This document shows, one piece after another, positions 1-7,087 of a stretch of 8,686 nt of DNA. Numbering within the stretch: the stretch's first letter is position 1; every line of letters starts with the position of its first letter. This DNA is from Chitinivibrionales bacterium (GTDB lineage Bacteria > Fibrobacterota > Chitinivibrionia > Chitinivibrionales > WJMI01). Location of the stretch: the NCBI GenBank assembly GCA_014729595.1, contig WJJU01000399.1, forward strand, positions 1-8,686, in the 5' to 3' direction. The notes below the pieces were generated by a model. It saw only the letters and a list, made by a program, of their open reading frames with translations. It searched no databases and was not told where the DNA came from. Position numbers and translations under genes: made by a program.

Positions 1-275
1 AAAGTGTGCAGTCCCATTTTGAAACAGTGAAACAAATTGTTGGCGCTAATGAAGGGAATGGTGTCGGATTCTAATTAGTTGCTGTTCATAATGACTATAA
101 CCGCTCACTGAAGTCCCCCAGAGGTCACAGAGGCTTTCGAAGTGCTCGATGTGCCCTCTCAGTGTGCCCGAGAATTGAGCTGTCCTGAACAGGAACTAAG
201 TATCAATCGGTGCAGCCGTATGTAGCGAGGGGGCTTTGGGTGCAGAATCGGCGCTGGAATAAAGTTTGCATTTAG
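1..275. other. Stretch with no recognisable gene
   Basis: No open frame here resembles a known family. A short frame open from base 3 to a TAA at 72-74 on the + strand could be the last 23 codons of a gene entering from the left, but it is too short to judge. A 12-bp near-palindrome, TCCTGAACAGGA, lies near 183-194 and is not followed by a T-run, so I do not call it a terminator. Confidence 0.4.
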
Positions 276-632
276 CTAAGGGCGAGAAAGCATTTGTTGG
301 TATTGAGTGGGGGGAGGGAGGCGTGGGGATTGCGGTGGTACGCTTAGCTGGACGAAGGGCTGTACCTCTCCACAAGCAAAATCGAATAGGTTGGCCCATT
401 GGGGGACACTTCCTTCACCAACCCTTACGCTTTTAACCTTTGGGATACCGGCTATACCGGCGGCGATAAGACGCTTCCGTACCTGAACGTTGAAAGGGAA
501 CACGCTTTGTATCTGGGGATCAGAGGTGTACGGTTTTTGCTCTATTTTCCGGATTTCCTCCACGTTCAGCTTCGCGTATTCCATCGCCTTGCCGCACGGC
601 ATCGGTCCGGATACTCGTTCCGTTTGTGACAC
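276..632 (-). CDS. Possible hypothetical protein (weak)
   Basis: This is a 118-codon open frame with a GTG start, reading away from the J-domain gene. I do not recognise the product. The first two thirds look protein-like: an acidic/basic helical stretch (VEEIRKIEQ around residues 24-32) followed by a Val/Ile/Lys-rich part. The last 25 residues are a Pro/Gln/Ser-rich tail that simply reads the complement of a G-rich tract at 305-340. There is no convincing Shine-Dalgarno sequence before the GTG. An internal ATG at residue 17 (MEYAKLN) is an alternative start. It may be a real small gene, the remnant of one, or chance. The neighbouring decayed genes make a remnant plausible. Confidence 0.2.
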   Translation of the reverse strand: MSQTERVSGPMPCGKAMEYAKLNVEEIRKIEQKPYTSDPQIQSVFPFNVQVRKRLIAAGIAGIPKVKSVRVGEGSVPQWANLFDFACGEVQPFVQLSVPPQSPRLPPPTQYQQMLSRP

Positions 633-654
633 ACGAGAAAGACATGCGCGCTTT

Positions 655-663
655 TGTTATACA
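655..663 (+). promoter_or_regulatory. Possible extended -10 promoter element for the J-domain gene
   Basis: TGTTATACA matches the extended -10 form TGnTATAAT with one mismatch and sits about 49 bp before the ATG at 712. No good -35 hexamer is seen at the usual distance, as expected for an extended -10 promoter. The element overlaps a 13-bp palindrome (GTTAT-ACA-ATAAC, 656-668) that could be an operator. This is a pattern match only. Confidence 0.35.
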
Positions 664-699
664 ATAACCGAATGGTTTGCCAAAAAAAAATAGATTCGT

Positions 700-705
700 A
701 GGAGG
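700..705 (+). promoter_or_regulatory. Ribosome binding site deciding the start of the J-domain gene
   Basis: A perfect AGGAGG directly abuts an ATG at 706 and lies 6 nt before a second in-frame ATG at 712. Zero spacing cannot serve the first ATG, so translation should start at 712, giving MAKNFY, the usual beginning of J-domain proteins. Confidence 0.8.
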
Positions 706-711
706 ATGCAC

Positions 712-1143
712 ATGGCTAAGAACTTCTATGTCATTCTCGGGGTGAGTAAAGACGCCACGGCTGATGAAATCCGTTCGGCGTATAGGCGTCTTGCCAAAGA
801 GTACCATCCTGATCGTTACGGTGAAGACAGCGCTCCGTTTCTGCGAATACAAGAGGCGTACGATGTACTGAGCGATCCGTCGAGAAGGAGCGGTTATGAT
901 GAAGCGTTGCGTCCTTCGCCCAGGCAAAGCTTGTTTCGGGATGTGACGGATGAAGTGACGAGACGGCGCGATGTGGTAGAGCCGCTCGAGCAGCCGCCGC
1001 GCGAGAGGGCGGATTTCTTTTTCTCAAGAGCCGATGATGCGTCCTTCTCTTCGTTCGATCATTTTTTCGATCGGTTGTGGGTGGATTTTTTGAGGTCACA
1101 CGGCTCGAGGATCAATATTGATGGGCGAAGACGGTGGTGGTGA
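712..1143 (+). CDS. J-domain (DnaJ-like) co-chaperone, C-terminally truncated
   Basis: The 143-residue product begins with a clear J domain (about residues 3-68): helix I (YVILGVSKDAT), helix II (IRSAYRRLAKEY), the HPD tripeptide at residues 32-34 that stimulates Hsp70 (DnaK) ATPase, and helix III ending SDPSRRSGYDEAL. A variable, Arg/Pro- and Phe-rich linker (about 70-143) follows, with no cysteine zinc centre or substrate-binding domain. Relatives of this type usually continue into a C-terminal beta domain with CxxC pairs. That part appears just downstream in other frames, so the stop at 1141 is probably a frameshift product rather than a natural end. The J domain is intact and could still be made and interact with DnaK. 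The start at 712 is fixed by the AGGAGG at 700-705. Cytoplasmic, with no signal peptide or membrane segment. Confidence 0.8.
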   Translation: MAKNFYVILGVSKDATADEIRSAYRRLAKEYHPDRYGEDSAPFLRIQEAYDVLSDPSRRSGYDEALRPSPRQSLFRDVTDEVTRRRDVVEPLEQPPRERADFFFSRADDASFSSFDHFFDRLWVDFLRSHGSRINIDGRRRWW

Positions 1144-1340
1144 GGATGTCGCCTCATGAAGCGGGACGTGGCGGGCGCAGATGGGTGTATGTGCCCGCTT
1201 TTGCGGTCCGCTCAAGATGCGGAAGGCATGGCGCCGTGGAGCCGAGCATTTCCCGCGCTATTCCCGAAAGGGGCATGTCGTGGTCGAATTGCCTATTGGC
1301 GGCGAATACCCGCCAGTAGCAGCCGTCGGTCTTGCGGTCA
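1134..1340 (+). pseudogene. Frame-shifted remains of the J-domain protein C-terminal half
   Basis: Just past the J-domain gene, the frame at 1134-1319 encodes MSPHEAGRGGRRWVYVPA followed by an RCGRHGAVEP motif. This resembles the start of a DnaJ-type C-terminal domain, where a 'TPEEAxxGG' segment leads into a beta strand and then a Cys-x-x-Cys zinc knuckle. Around 1260-1330 the better match moves to another frame (GHVVVELPIGGEYPPV), resembling a later beta strand. At least two frame changes are therefore needed to rebuild the protein, and the cysteines are mostly gone. I read this as a decayed 3' end of the gene at 712. The similarity is from memory of the family, not an alignment. Sequencing indels are an alternative explanation. 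Confidence 0.5.
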
Positions 1341-1706
1341 AACCACCGCTTGACCAAGAAGTTCACCGAATTCTTCTTCGTTAAGAGTTTCCTTTTCGAG
1401 CAGGTTTTGTGTTACGCGTCGTAGAAGCTCTTCGCGAGAATAAAGCCCGTCTTTGACAGCCTGGTAGCGCTCATTGATTATTCGTGCAACGGTATCGGCT
1501 AGGTATTGTTGGGTTGTCTCGGCGTATTCGCGATGACGACCGGTGGGGTTGTCGCCGAGAAACGCGAGCCCGGCGCGCGATTGAAGAACGATATTGCGAT
1601 ATTTTTCGCTCATGCCGTAATCGTTGATCATTCTTCGGGCAATGTCTGTAGCCCTGACAAGGTCGTTTGCCGCGCCCGCAGAAACCTGGTGTCGTCCTGT
1701 AACCGT
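1338..1706 (-). pseudogene. ftsH: C-terminal fragment of ATP-dependent zinc metalloprotease FtsH
   Basis: The frame stays open for 122 codons after a TAA at 1707-1709 and matches the end of the FtsH M41 peptidase domain. It shows VSAGAANDLVRATDIARRM, equivalent to the 'STGAxNDLxxAT' helix whose Asp is the third zinc ligand, then YGMSEK, a FLG loop, the REYAETTQQYLADTV helix, and the LLEKETLNEEEFGELL tail typical of the FtsH C-terminus. Everything upstream is missing: no membrane anchor, no AAA module with Walker motifs, and no HEAGH zinc site. It therefore cannot be a working protease. Similarity stops sharply near 1700 and the DNA beyond looks unrelated, which suggests deletion or insertion rather than slow decay. 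The stop (TGA at 1338-1340) is conserved and converges with the J-domain remnant. An intact ftsH would be expected elsewhere in the genome. Confidence 0.85.
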
Positions 1707-1777
1707 TTAATTTTTAAACGTGTTGCGTTTCAATCCGAGATGGCTGCTTCGTGCCTATTTATCGGAAAACTTTGGTT

Positions 1778-1856
1778 CGGCGACTTCTATTTTTTTGGGG
1801 GGGGCTAAATCCCTATACGCGCAAACTTAAACTTGCAACCTGAGAGGAAGTCGCCG
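1778..1856. repeat. 10-bp inverted repeat pair flanking a homopolymer junction
   Basis: CGGCGACTTC at 1778-1787 is the exact reverse complement of GAAGTCGCCG at 1847-1856. The 59-bp spacer contains the T7G8 run. It could be a trace of a small element or a structured RNA. Too little is present to name it. Confidence 0.35.
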
Positions 1857-2071
1857 CTTCGTGGCTCACGGCTCTGCCTCATTCCTGCCGTGCGGGCCCC
1901 CTCCTCCGCGCGCGAAGAAGGGGACATGAAGAGTATTAGGTGGAAAAGGAAGGCCAAAAGGACGATTTCGCACCCTGTCTGCCTGCGGGAGAAGAGTCTG
2001 GGGGGAGAGGTTCTTTCCGTGGGATGAGACGAACTAACAAAGCGACGACTTTTTAGCCAAGCGAAAGACTA

Positions 2072-2093
2072 AGTTAGCGCCTTTGGGCTAACT
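2072..2093. repeat. Hairpin-forming inverted repeat upstream of the GH31 gene
   Basis: AGTTAGC (2072-2078) and GCTAACT (2087-2093) are perfect 7-bp arms around an 8-nt loop, 68 bp before the GH31 start. There is no T-run on the + side, so it is not a standard terminator. An operator for a sugar-responsive repressor or an RNA stem in the leader are both possible. Confidence 0.4.
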
Positions 2094-2160
2094 CCCGGCG
2101 TCCGTTGCCTTATCTGCCGGGTGTGGCAGCCAATCCAATCGAAATGAGTGGCAGGTAACC

Positions 2161-4542
2161 ATGTATCTTCTTAACAAACATATCCACCCGGCAAATTTCA
2201 CCTTTGCGAACAGCTATCATCGGGATAGGTTTACTATCGAGGATGATCAGCGTTTTGCAGTACAGGTAACCGGTACCGCCGATACTATTTACCATATTGG
2301 TGTATCACATCCCTCCCGCTGGAAATCCGATCCCTCTCGAAACGAACTCATGGTGCTTGAAACAAAGCCGGGAGCAAATGGGGGAATGCGGAGCACACTT
2401 TCTTTCGAGACCAATGCATCATTCGCGCTGATCGGGCGAAACGGTAAGGAGTTCTTGCGCTCAAAGGAATCGATGTCGTTTGGGGTGTGCGCCGAGCAGT
2501 GGCTTTGGTGTTTTGAGCTGAACAAAGACATGCGTTTTTATGGAATGGGTGAGAAGAACACGCCGTTTGAGAAGAGCGGGAACACCTATAAATTTTGGAC
2601 GGTGGACTGCTGGGCCGACCATGGTATGAACAACATCAGGGATACCTACTACGATCCCGGCTACATAGCGATACCCTACCTTATCATAAAGCGCGGGAAC
2701 GATTACGCGGGCCTCTTGGTCGACAGTCCATTTTGCGGTGTCATTGGTACCGGCGAAAAGGTGGTCATCGCCGATCAGGCGGCGGTACAAAACCAGGCTG
2801 CTTCGTATATCTACCTGGGAGCGGAAGGCGGGCCTCCGTCGTTGTACATTATTTACGGTCCGACATTACCCGAACTTACGCGCAAGCTCCAAAAACTGAC
2901 CGGGATCGTGGAACGGCCGCCCCTGTGGGCCTTGGGATTTCATCAGTGCCGATGGGGATACCGTTCTGCAAAGGACCTTCGATGGCTTGCCGATACTTTC
3001 GAGATGTACAAGCATCCGGTTGATGGGCTGTGGCTTGACATCGACTACATGGATGGATTTCGGGTTTTTACCTTTGACGAGAAGCATTTTCCGGCCCCGG
3101 CTCGAGATATCAAGGATATTCAAGATCGCGGCTATCATGTTGTGCCGATACTTGATCCCGGCGTCAAGCGCGAAGAGGGATTCAATGTTTACGAGAGCGG
3201 AAAAAAGCGCGACGTATACTGCAAGAATCCGGGCAAAAGCGAATTTGTCGGTCTGGTCTGGCCGGGCTACACGGTATTCCCGGACTATACTACCGAAGAG
3301 GGCGCGGCGTGGTGGGCGGAGCAGGTCGAGTCGTTTGCCCGATACGGCATTCATAGCGCTTGGGTCGACATGAACGATCCGTCAACGGGTCGAATAAGCT
3401 GCGATGCCATGCGGTTCGATTACGGCAACGCACCTCATGAGTACTACCATAACCAGTACGGAATGCTCATGTCTCGCGCGACTCGTAGGGGGCTCGAGAA
3501 TGCATACCCGAACGAACGCATTTTCTTGCTCAGCCGATCCGGTTATACCGGCTCACAGAAATGGGCGGCCAACTGGACTGGTGATAACTTCTCGAACTAC
3601 TTTTATTTACGTTGCGGCATCGGCAAATCGCTGAACCTCGCGCTATCCGGTATGCCGTTCAATGGCCCGGATGTCGGTGGGTTTGGTGGTGATACGGTGC
3701 CGCAATTGATGATCGATTGGATAAAGGCGTGCTTTCTTTTTCCGTTCTTTCGCAATCACTGTGCTCATATGGGCCGAAATCAAGAGCCGTGGATGCTGGG
3801 TGCGCGTGTATTGAAAGTATCCAAGGTGTTCACAAGGCTTCGCTACAAATTACTTCCGTATTTGTATAATCTCTTCGTTCGTCTGAGCGAAGACGGTGAG
3901 GCCGTTCTTCGGCCGCTTTTCTACGATTTCAACGAGAGTACGAAGCTACCGCTTTGGAATATCGATGACCAATTCATGATTGGGCCCGCGATTATGCAGG
4001 CGCCTTTTTTGACTGAATCGGAGCAGAACCGTCGAGTTGTGCTTCCGAAGGCGCGATGGTATCGGCCGGATGTGGGTGAATGGCTCGAAGGTGGCCGGGT
4101 AATGATGGTCGCAAAGGGGGATTTTACGACACCATTGTTCATACGCGAGGGGGCGATCATCCCTATGCAAAGGGGAACCCGGACGAACAACCGCAACGAT
4201 TTTTCCCGAATAGAACTACTGCTCTGCCTCTCTAAAGCGCACCGGGGAATTGCCCGGTACCGCTATGTATATGATGACGGTATCTCGTTGGATTATCAAA
4301 ATGGTGAGGAGTCGGAGTATACGATCGAAGCGTGTGTGCGAAAGGGTGTTCTTTGCGTCACCATTCAGACGCAACGGTTGGGCCATTTACCGGTGCGGTG
4401 GACTCCCCTCACCGTGGAGCCGTTCGAAAATCTACACCTCACTCTCGCCGGCGAGTCGTACAAGGCCAAAGCGAGGCCGAAGACGGTGATGCATTTTGGT
4501 GCTGAAGTCCCTTGGTATTTTTGGTCGGTTACGAAGCGGTAG
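2161..4542 (+). CDS. GH31 family alpha-glucosidase
   Basis: This intact 793-residue protein of normal GH31 length hydrolyses terminal alpha-linked glucose from oligosaccharides by a retaining mechanism. The N-terminal beta-sandwich includes GMGEKN (128-133). The (beta/alpha)8 catalytic domain starts around RPPLWALGFHQ (252-262). Substrate-site motif WLDIDYMDG lies at 291-299. The nucleophile is Asp403 in WVDMND (401-406), and the acid/base is Asp475 in WTGDN (472-476), preceded by LLSRSGYTGSQ. GMPFNGPDVGGF and FRNHCAH (His533) complete the active site, and C-terminal beta domains follow from about residue 600. The usual Glu after DMN is Asp406 here, which I believe is a subfamily trait. No signal peptide, so it should act in the cytoplasm on imported sugars. 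The Shine-Dalgarno sequence is weak (CAGG five bases before ATG). It stands alone between decayed genes. The exact linkage preference cannot be read from sequence. Confidence 0.93.
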   Translation: MYLLNKHIHPANFTFANSYHRDRFTIEDDQRFAVQVTGTADTIYHIGVSHPSRWKSDPSRNELMVLETKPGANGGMRSTLSFETNASFALIGRNGKEFLRSKESMSFGVCAEQWLWCFELNKDMRFYGMGEKNTPFEKSGNTYKFWTVDCWADHGMNNIRDTYYDPGYIAIPYLIIKRGNDYAGLLVDSPFCGVIGTGEKVVIADQAAVQNQAASYIYLGAEGGPPSLYIIYGPTLPELTRKLQKLTGIVERPPLWALGFHQCRWGYRSAKDLRWLADTFEMYKHPVDGLWLDIDYMDGFRVFTFDEKHFPAPARDIKDIQDRGYHVVPILDPGVKREEGFNVYESGKKRDVYCKNPGKSEFVGLVWPGYTVFPDYTTEEGAAWWAEQVESFARYGIHSAWVDMNDPSTGRISCDAMRFDYGNAPHEYYHNQYGMLMSRATRRGLENAYPNERIFLLSRSGYTGSQKWAANWTGDNFSNYFYLRCGIGKSLNLALSGMPFNGPDVGGFGGDTVPQLMIDWIKACFLFPFFRNHCAHMGRNQEPWMLGARVLKVSKVFTRLRYKLLPYLYNLFVRLSEDGEAVLRPLFYDFNESTKLPLWNIDDQFMIGPAIMQAPFLTESEQNRRVVLPKARWYRPDVGEWLEGGRVMMVAKGDFTTPLFIREGAIIPMQRGTRTNNRNDFSRIELLLCLSKAHRGIARYRYVYDDGISLDYQNGEESEYTIEACVRKGVLCVTIQTQRLGHLPVRWTPLTVEPFENLHLTLAGESYKAKARPKTVMHFGAEVPWYFWSVTKR

Positions 4543-4569
4543 TTGCGAAGGGGTGTATCGGCACGCCGA

Positions 4570-4588
4570 CCGCCTTACCATTAGGCGG
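4570..4588. terminator. Hairpin after the GH31 gene, possible terminator without U-tract
   Basis: CCGCCT and AGGCGG form a 6-bp GC-rich stem with a 7-nt loop, 27 bp past the GH31 stop. No T-run follows on either strand, so intrinsic termination is uncertain. Confidence 0.3.
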
Positions 4589-4611
4589 CGCTCGGAGGCT
4601 TCGGAATGCCC

Positions 4612-5268
4612 ATAGTCATGGTCAATCGGTTCCGGAAAAATGCGCCGCGTCTTCACCCCGCGAATTGACCTGAGCTTTCGGGCGATATGACGCACATGAT
4701 TGTTTACCGTATGATAGCTGATATCGAACGCCGCGGCAATCTCTTTGTATAAAGCCCCTTAGGCGAGCTGTTCGAGCATTTCGGTTTCTCTCTCGGTGAG
4801 TTTAGACCCTCGTTCGTGAGGTTGAGCGCGTTTTGGTTGTGCTTTGGGCTTTTCGGCGAATACCGCGAGTACTTTTCGGGCAACCTTGCCGGACAGAAAT
4901 GATCCCCCTCTGCGCACTTACTGAATAGAGTGAATCAGATCATGACCCGAGGCGAATTTGAGTACATAGGCATAGGCACCGGCTTTGATGGCATTGAGGA
5001 TAGTATTGGTGTCCTCCGAAATCGTTTTCCCGATTATATTCAGCGACGGATAAGGGTCGGCAAGTCGGACGGAAGAGCACAGGTGTCCAATACGGACTCG
5101 CGGCAGAAGCATGGCTTGCGCCGGTGGCGCAAAAGAGCCACACCAAGACGGTGTGAGTGAGCACTTACCGGACGTAAGGCGAGCCCGTCGCAAGTGTTGC
5201 GATTGGATGCCGAAGGGCTTTCTCGGGGGGGAATCCGTTTGACCTATACTGAGAATTCCGGATTTCAT
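4612..5268 (-). pseudogene. NarL/LuxR-type response regulator pseudogene
   Basis: One continuous - strand frame encodes the second half of a receiver domain and a LuxR-type DNA-binding domain, but is broken by two TAA codons (4918-4920 and 4759-4761). Residues 73-116 resemble the receiver C-terminal half: YPSLNIIGKTISEDTN, then AIKAGAYAYVLKFASG with the conserved Lys, then DLIHSIQ and the first stop. The frame resumes with a linker (GGSFLSGKVARKVL), the helix-turn-helix (KLTERETEMLEQLA, second stop, GALYKEIAAAFDISYHTVNNHV) and RHIARKL. Both stops fall where a Lys or Glu codon would be normal, so one base change each could explain them. Residues 1-72 do not show the acidic pocket or the phosphoacceptor Asp, so that part is scrambled. 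The natural stop also seems lost, since the frame runs on to 4432 inside GH31. Its former target and partner kinase are unknown. Confidence 0.85.
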
Positions 5269-5312
5269 TTAGGGTAGACTCCGGTAATAGATACAACCTT
5301 GGCATAGTTCCA

Positions 5313-5341
5313 ATTAATGCTATTATCCACATTTGTGTCAA
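5313..5341 (-). promoter_or_regulatory. Possible sigma-70 promoter for the response regulator pseudogene
   Basis: Read on the - strand, a perfect -35 TTGACA (5341-5336), a 17-bp spacer and a weaker -10 ATTAAT (5318-5313, 4 of 6) lie about 45 bp ahead of the ATG at 5268. A GGAG precedes that ATG by about ten bases. The promoter may still be active although the gene is broken. It also sits just downstream of the MBL gene, so operon read-through could cover it. Confidence 0.45.
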
Positions 5342-5366
5342 ACAGATTTTTATGCAACGTTGGGGT

Positions 5367-6206
5367 CTATACAGAAAAATCGGCTCCCGAGCTTCCGGGC
5401 ATCACTTTGGGACCGAAGCTCTCCACCAGTGCTTGGACGCCGCTATCGCCGGTGCAGTGACACGGCATGATTCGTTCGAATCCAATTATTCGTAGTGAGT
5501 TCACGGTTGATTGGAGTCGTGTCGGCGAGGCATGCACCAGGTGAAATCCGCCAACAATCGCGTGAATCGGTGTGTTATTCGTGATGCCGCGTACATATTG
5601 AAGTGTGTTTACCAATCCGGCATGGCAGCAGCCGGTAATGATCACAAGGCCTTCGTTTGTTTCGATCCACACGGCAAGGTCGTCCTCGATAAGATCCGCT
5701 CGTTTCCCGCCGGGGTCAAGGAAAAAAGCGCCGCCGGTATCTTCATAGGCGGTCTTTCGGGGGATTGGTCCGGTGATACCGATCTTTGAAGCGATGTTCA
5801 TTGGTTTGGAAACCCAACCAATTGTATCCATTACCTTGTGGAGTGCATTCGATGCCGCTCTGTCTATACTGACCGGTTTCATTGAGGCGTTTTCTTGACG
5901 GCTGTAGCGGGGAACGAAAATGCCCGGGTGGCAATACACGGCAATGTGTGGATTGCGTCTGAGTATTTCTTCGACTCCCCCCGTGTGATCGTAGTGTCCG
6001 TGTGAGAGAACAAGCAGGTCCGCCGTGCCGACATCGATACCGAGTTTTTCGGCATTTTGAACGCATGCATCGCTTTGTCCCGTGTCGAACAGTATGCGTT
6101 TACCGGCGGCTTCGATCCAGAGCGAAAGGCCGTGCTCGGTATGTAAGCCTTGTTCACCGGCGTGGTCATCGATGAGTATGATTCCCGATAGGTCCTTGGT
6201 TATCAT
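5367..6206 (-). CDS. MBL-fold metallohydrolase, COG1237/MptB-like
   Basis: The 279-residue protein has the metallo-beta-lactamase fold of the group often named 7,8-dihydropterin-6-methyl-4-(beta-D-ribofuranosyl)aminobenzene-5'-phosphate synthase. Visible metal-site elements are SHGHYDHTGG (His69, His71, Asp73, His74), TGCCHAG (His195), GGFH (His222) and PCHCTG (His250). ILFDTGQSD (38-46) is the early strand and loop of the fold. Length is typical and no residue seems missing. Its ATG overlaps the TGA of the preceding ATPase gene in an ATGA, so it is the last cistron of the operon and translationally coupled. There is no signal peptide, so it should be cytoplasmic. Many members of this group have no tested substrate. 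Their repeated pairing with ferredoxin-ATPases suggests a role in the same metal or redox process rather than in pterin synthesis, but that is inference. Confidence 0.88.
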   Translation of the reverse strand: MITKDLSGIILIDDHAGEQGLHTEHGLSLWIEAAGKRILFDTGQSDACVQNAEKLGIDVGTADLLVLSHGHYDHTGGVEEILRRNPHIAVYCHPGIFVPRYSRQENASMKPVSIDRAASNALHKVMDTIGWVSKPMNIASKIGITGPIPRKTAYEDTGGAFFLDPGGKRADLIEDDLAVWIETNEGLVIITGCCHAGLVNTLQYVRGITNNTPIHAIVGGFHLVHASPTRLQSTVNSLRIIGFERIMPCHCTGDSGVQALVESFGPKVMPGSSGADFSV

Positions 6207-7087
6207 TTGTCACACCCACTTCGCGCCGTTATGAATTCCCAGATGGAAACTATGTCTTCGGAGATCCCGCCCTCGCTATATTCCGGGATTGCCTTTTCGT
6301 GCCGTTGTGCCTCCGTGACGGCTTTGTCATAACGGATGCGTCCCGCCGTTTTTATGCCGTGCGACTCGGCGAATTCGACGATTCGGTCGGCGGCCGATCG
6401 ATTGATGTCCCATTTGTTTACACATACCATTGTGGGAATATTCAGGCGCTTGGTCAGCTCGGCGATGCGCCCGAGGTCATGTTCACCCGATACCGTAGGC
6501 TCCGTGACGATCAAAGCGGCGTCGGCCGCCGTCAGCGATGCTATCACCGGGCATCCTATCCCCGGCGACCCGTCCACCACTATGAAATCCGCGCCTTGTT
6601 TCAGGGCCGTCTTATTGGCTTCGTTGCGTACGAGTGTTACCAGTTTGCCGGAATTTTCGGCGGCTACTCCCAATCGCGCATGGACCATTGTGCCGAATCG
6701 GGTATCGGATACAAACCATTCGCCGCAGGTTTCCTCGGGAAAATCGACGGCGTCGGCCGGGCAGAACCGGACACACACGCCACACCCTTCGCATGCAACG
6801 GGGTCGATTGAATAGGTTCCGTTTTCGGCCCGGCGTACGGCATCAAAACGACAGAGATTTTCGCAGGTACCGCATCCCGTACATTTACTATTGACAATAA
6901 CCGCTCTATGCCCGCTTCGGAATTCGGTACGTTGCTTGATGTGCGGCTTGAGAATCAGATGAAGATCGGCGGCATCCACGTCGCAATCCGCAAGGACGGC
7001 GGTTCCGCCGGCCAGTGACGCGAAAGAGGCGGCAATGCTTGTTTTTCCGGTGCCACCCTTTCCGCTTATAACTACAATCTCTTTCAT
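6203..7087 (-). CDS. MinD/Mrp-type P-loop ATPase with inserted 2[4Fe-4S] ferredoxin (second copy)
   Basis: The 294-residue ATPase is of the COG1149 type. The deviant Walker A is GKGGTGKTS at 9-17, with signature Lys10, which reaches across the dimer in this class. ADCDVD (33-38) follows as switch I, and VVDGSPG (171-177) carries the Walker B Asp172. Between them is a bacterial-ferredoxin insert with two CxxCxxCxxxC sets: Cys69/72/75/79 and Cys99/102/105/109, enough for two [4Fe-4S] clusters. The start at 7087 is chosen over a longer frame from 7117 because it gives MKEIVVISGKGG, matching the sister protein, and overlaps that gene's TGA as ATGA. It is coupled to the MBL gene downstream in the same way. 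Likely role, by inference from Mrp/NBP35 and MinD relatives: ATP-driven cluster transfer or redox-gated switching, probably as a heterodimer with its neighbour. Confidence 0.92.
   Translation of the reverse strand: MKEIVVISGKGGTGKTSIAASFASLAGGTAVLADCDVDAADLHLILKPHIKQRTEFRSGHRAVIVNSKCTGCGTCENLCRFDAVRRAENGTYSIDPVACEGCGVCVRFCPADAVDFPEETCGEWFVSDTRFGTMVHARLGVAAENSGKLVTLVRNEANKTALKQGADFIVVDGSPGIGCPVIASLTAADAALIVTEPTVSGEHDLGRIAELTKRLNIPTMVCVNKWDINRSAADRIVEFAESHGIKTAGRIRYDKAVTEAQRHEKAIPEYSEGGISEDIVSIWEFITARSGCDK

Larger units (their letters stand above)
1707..2160. other. Non-coding stretch between the FtsH remnant and the GH31 gene
   Basis: No frame of either strand gives a recognisable protein, and I find no sign of the rest of FtsH here. 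The stretch holds a T7G8 homopolymer junction (1790-1804), a 10-bp inverted repeat around it, an imperfect 13-bp direct repeat (GCTGCTTCGTGCC near 1743; GCCGCTTCGTGGC near 1853), and a hairpin at 2072-2093. The promoter of the GH31 gene presumably lies in the right part, but I see no convincing -35/-10 pair. Confidence 0.5.

Noticed and set aside
3..74. Open frame entering from the left edge and ending at TAA 72-74
   Set aside because: Only 23 codons with no recognisable motif; chance cannot be excluded.
305..330. G-rich tract as a possible G-quadruplex
   Set aside because: Only three separable runs of at least three G, the fourth being GG, so it does not meet the usual pattern.
1506..1808. 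100-codon + strand open frame
   Set aside because: It runs antisense to the FtsH remnant and has no ribosome site or family resemblance.
2072..2105. GTTAGC/GCTAAC sequences as a possible integron attC site
   Set aside because: The arms are in the wrong orientation for attC (GTTRRRY should be on the right) and the second half does not match; a simple hairpin explains it.
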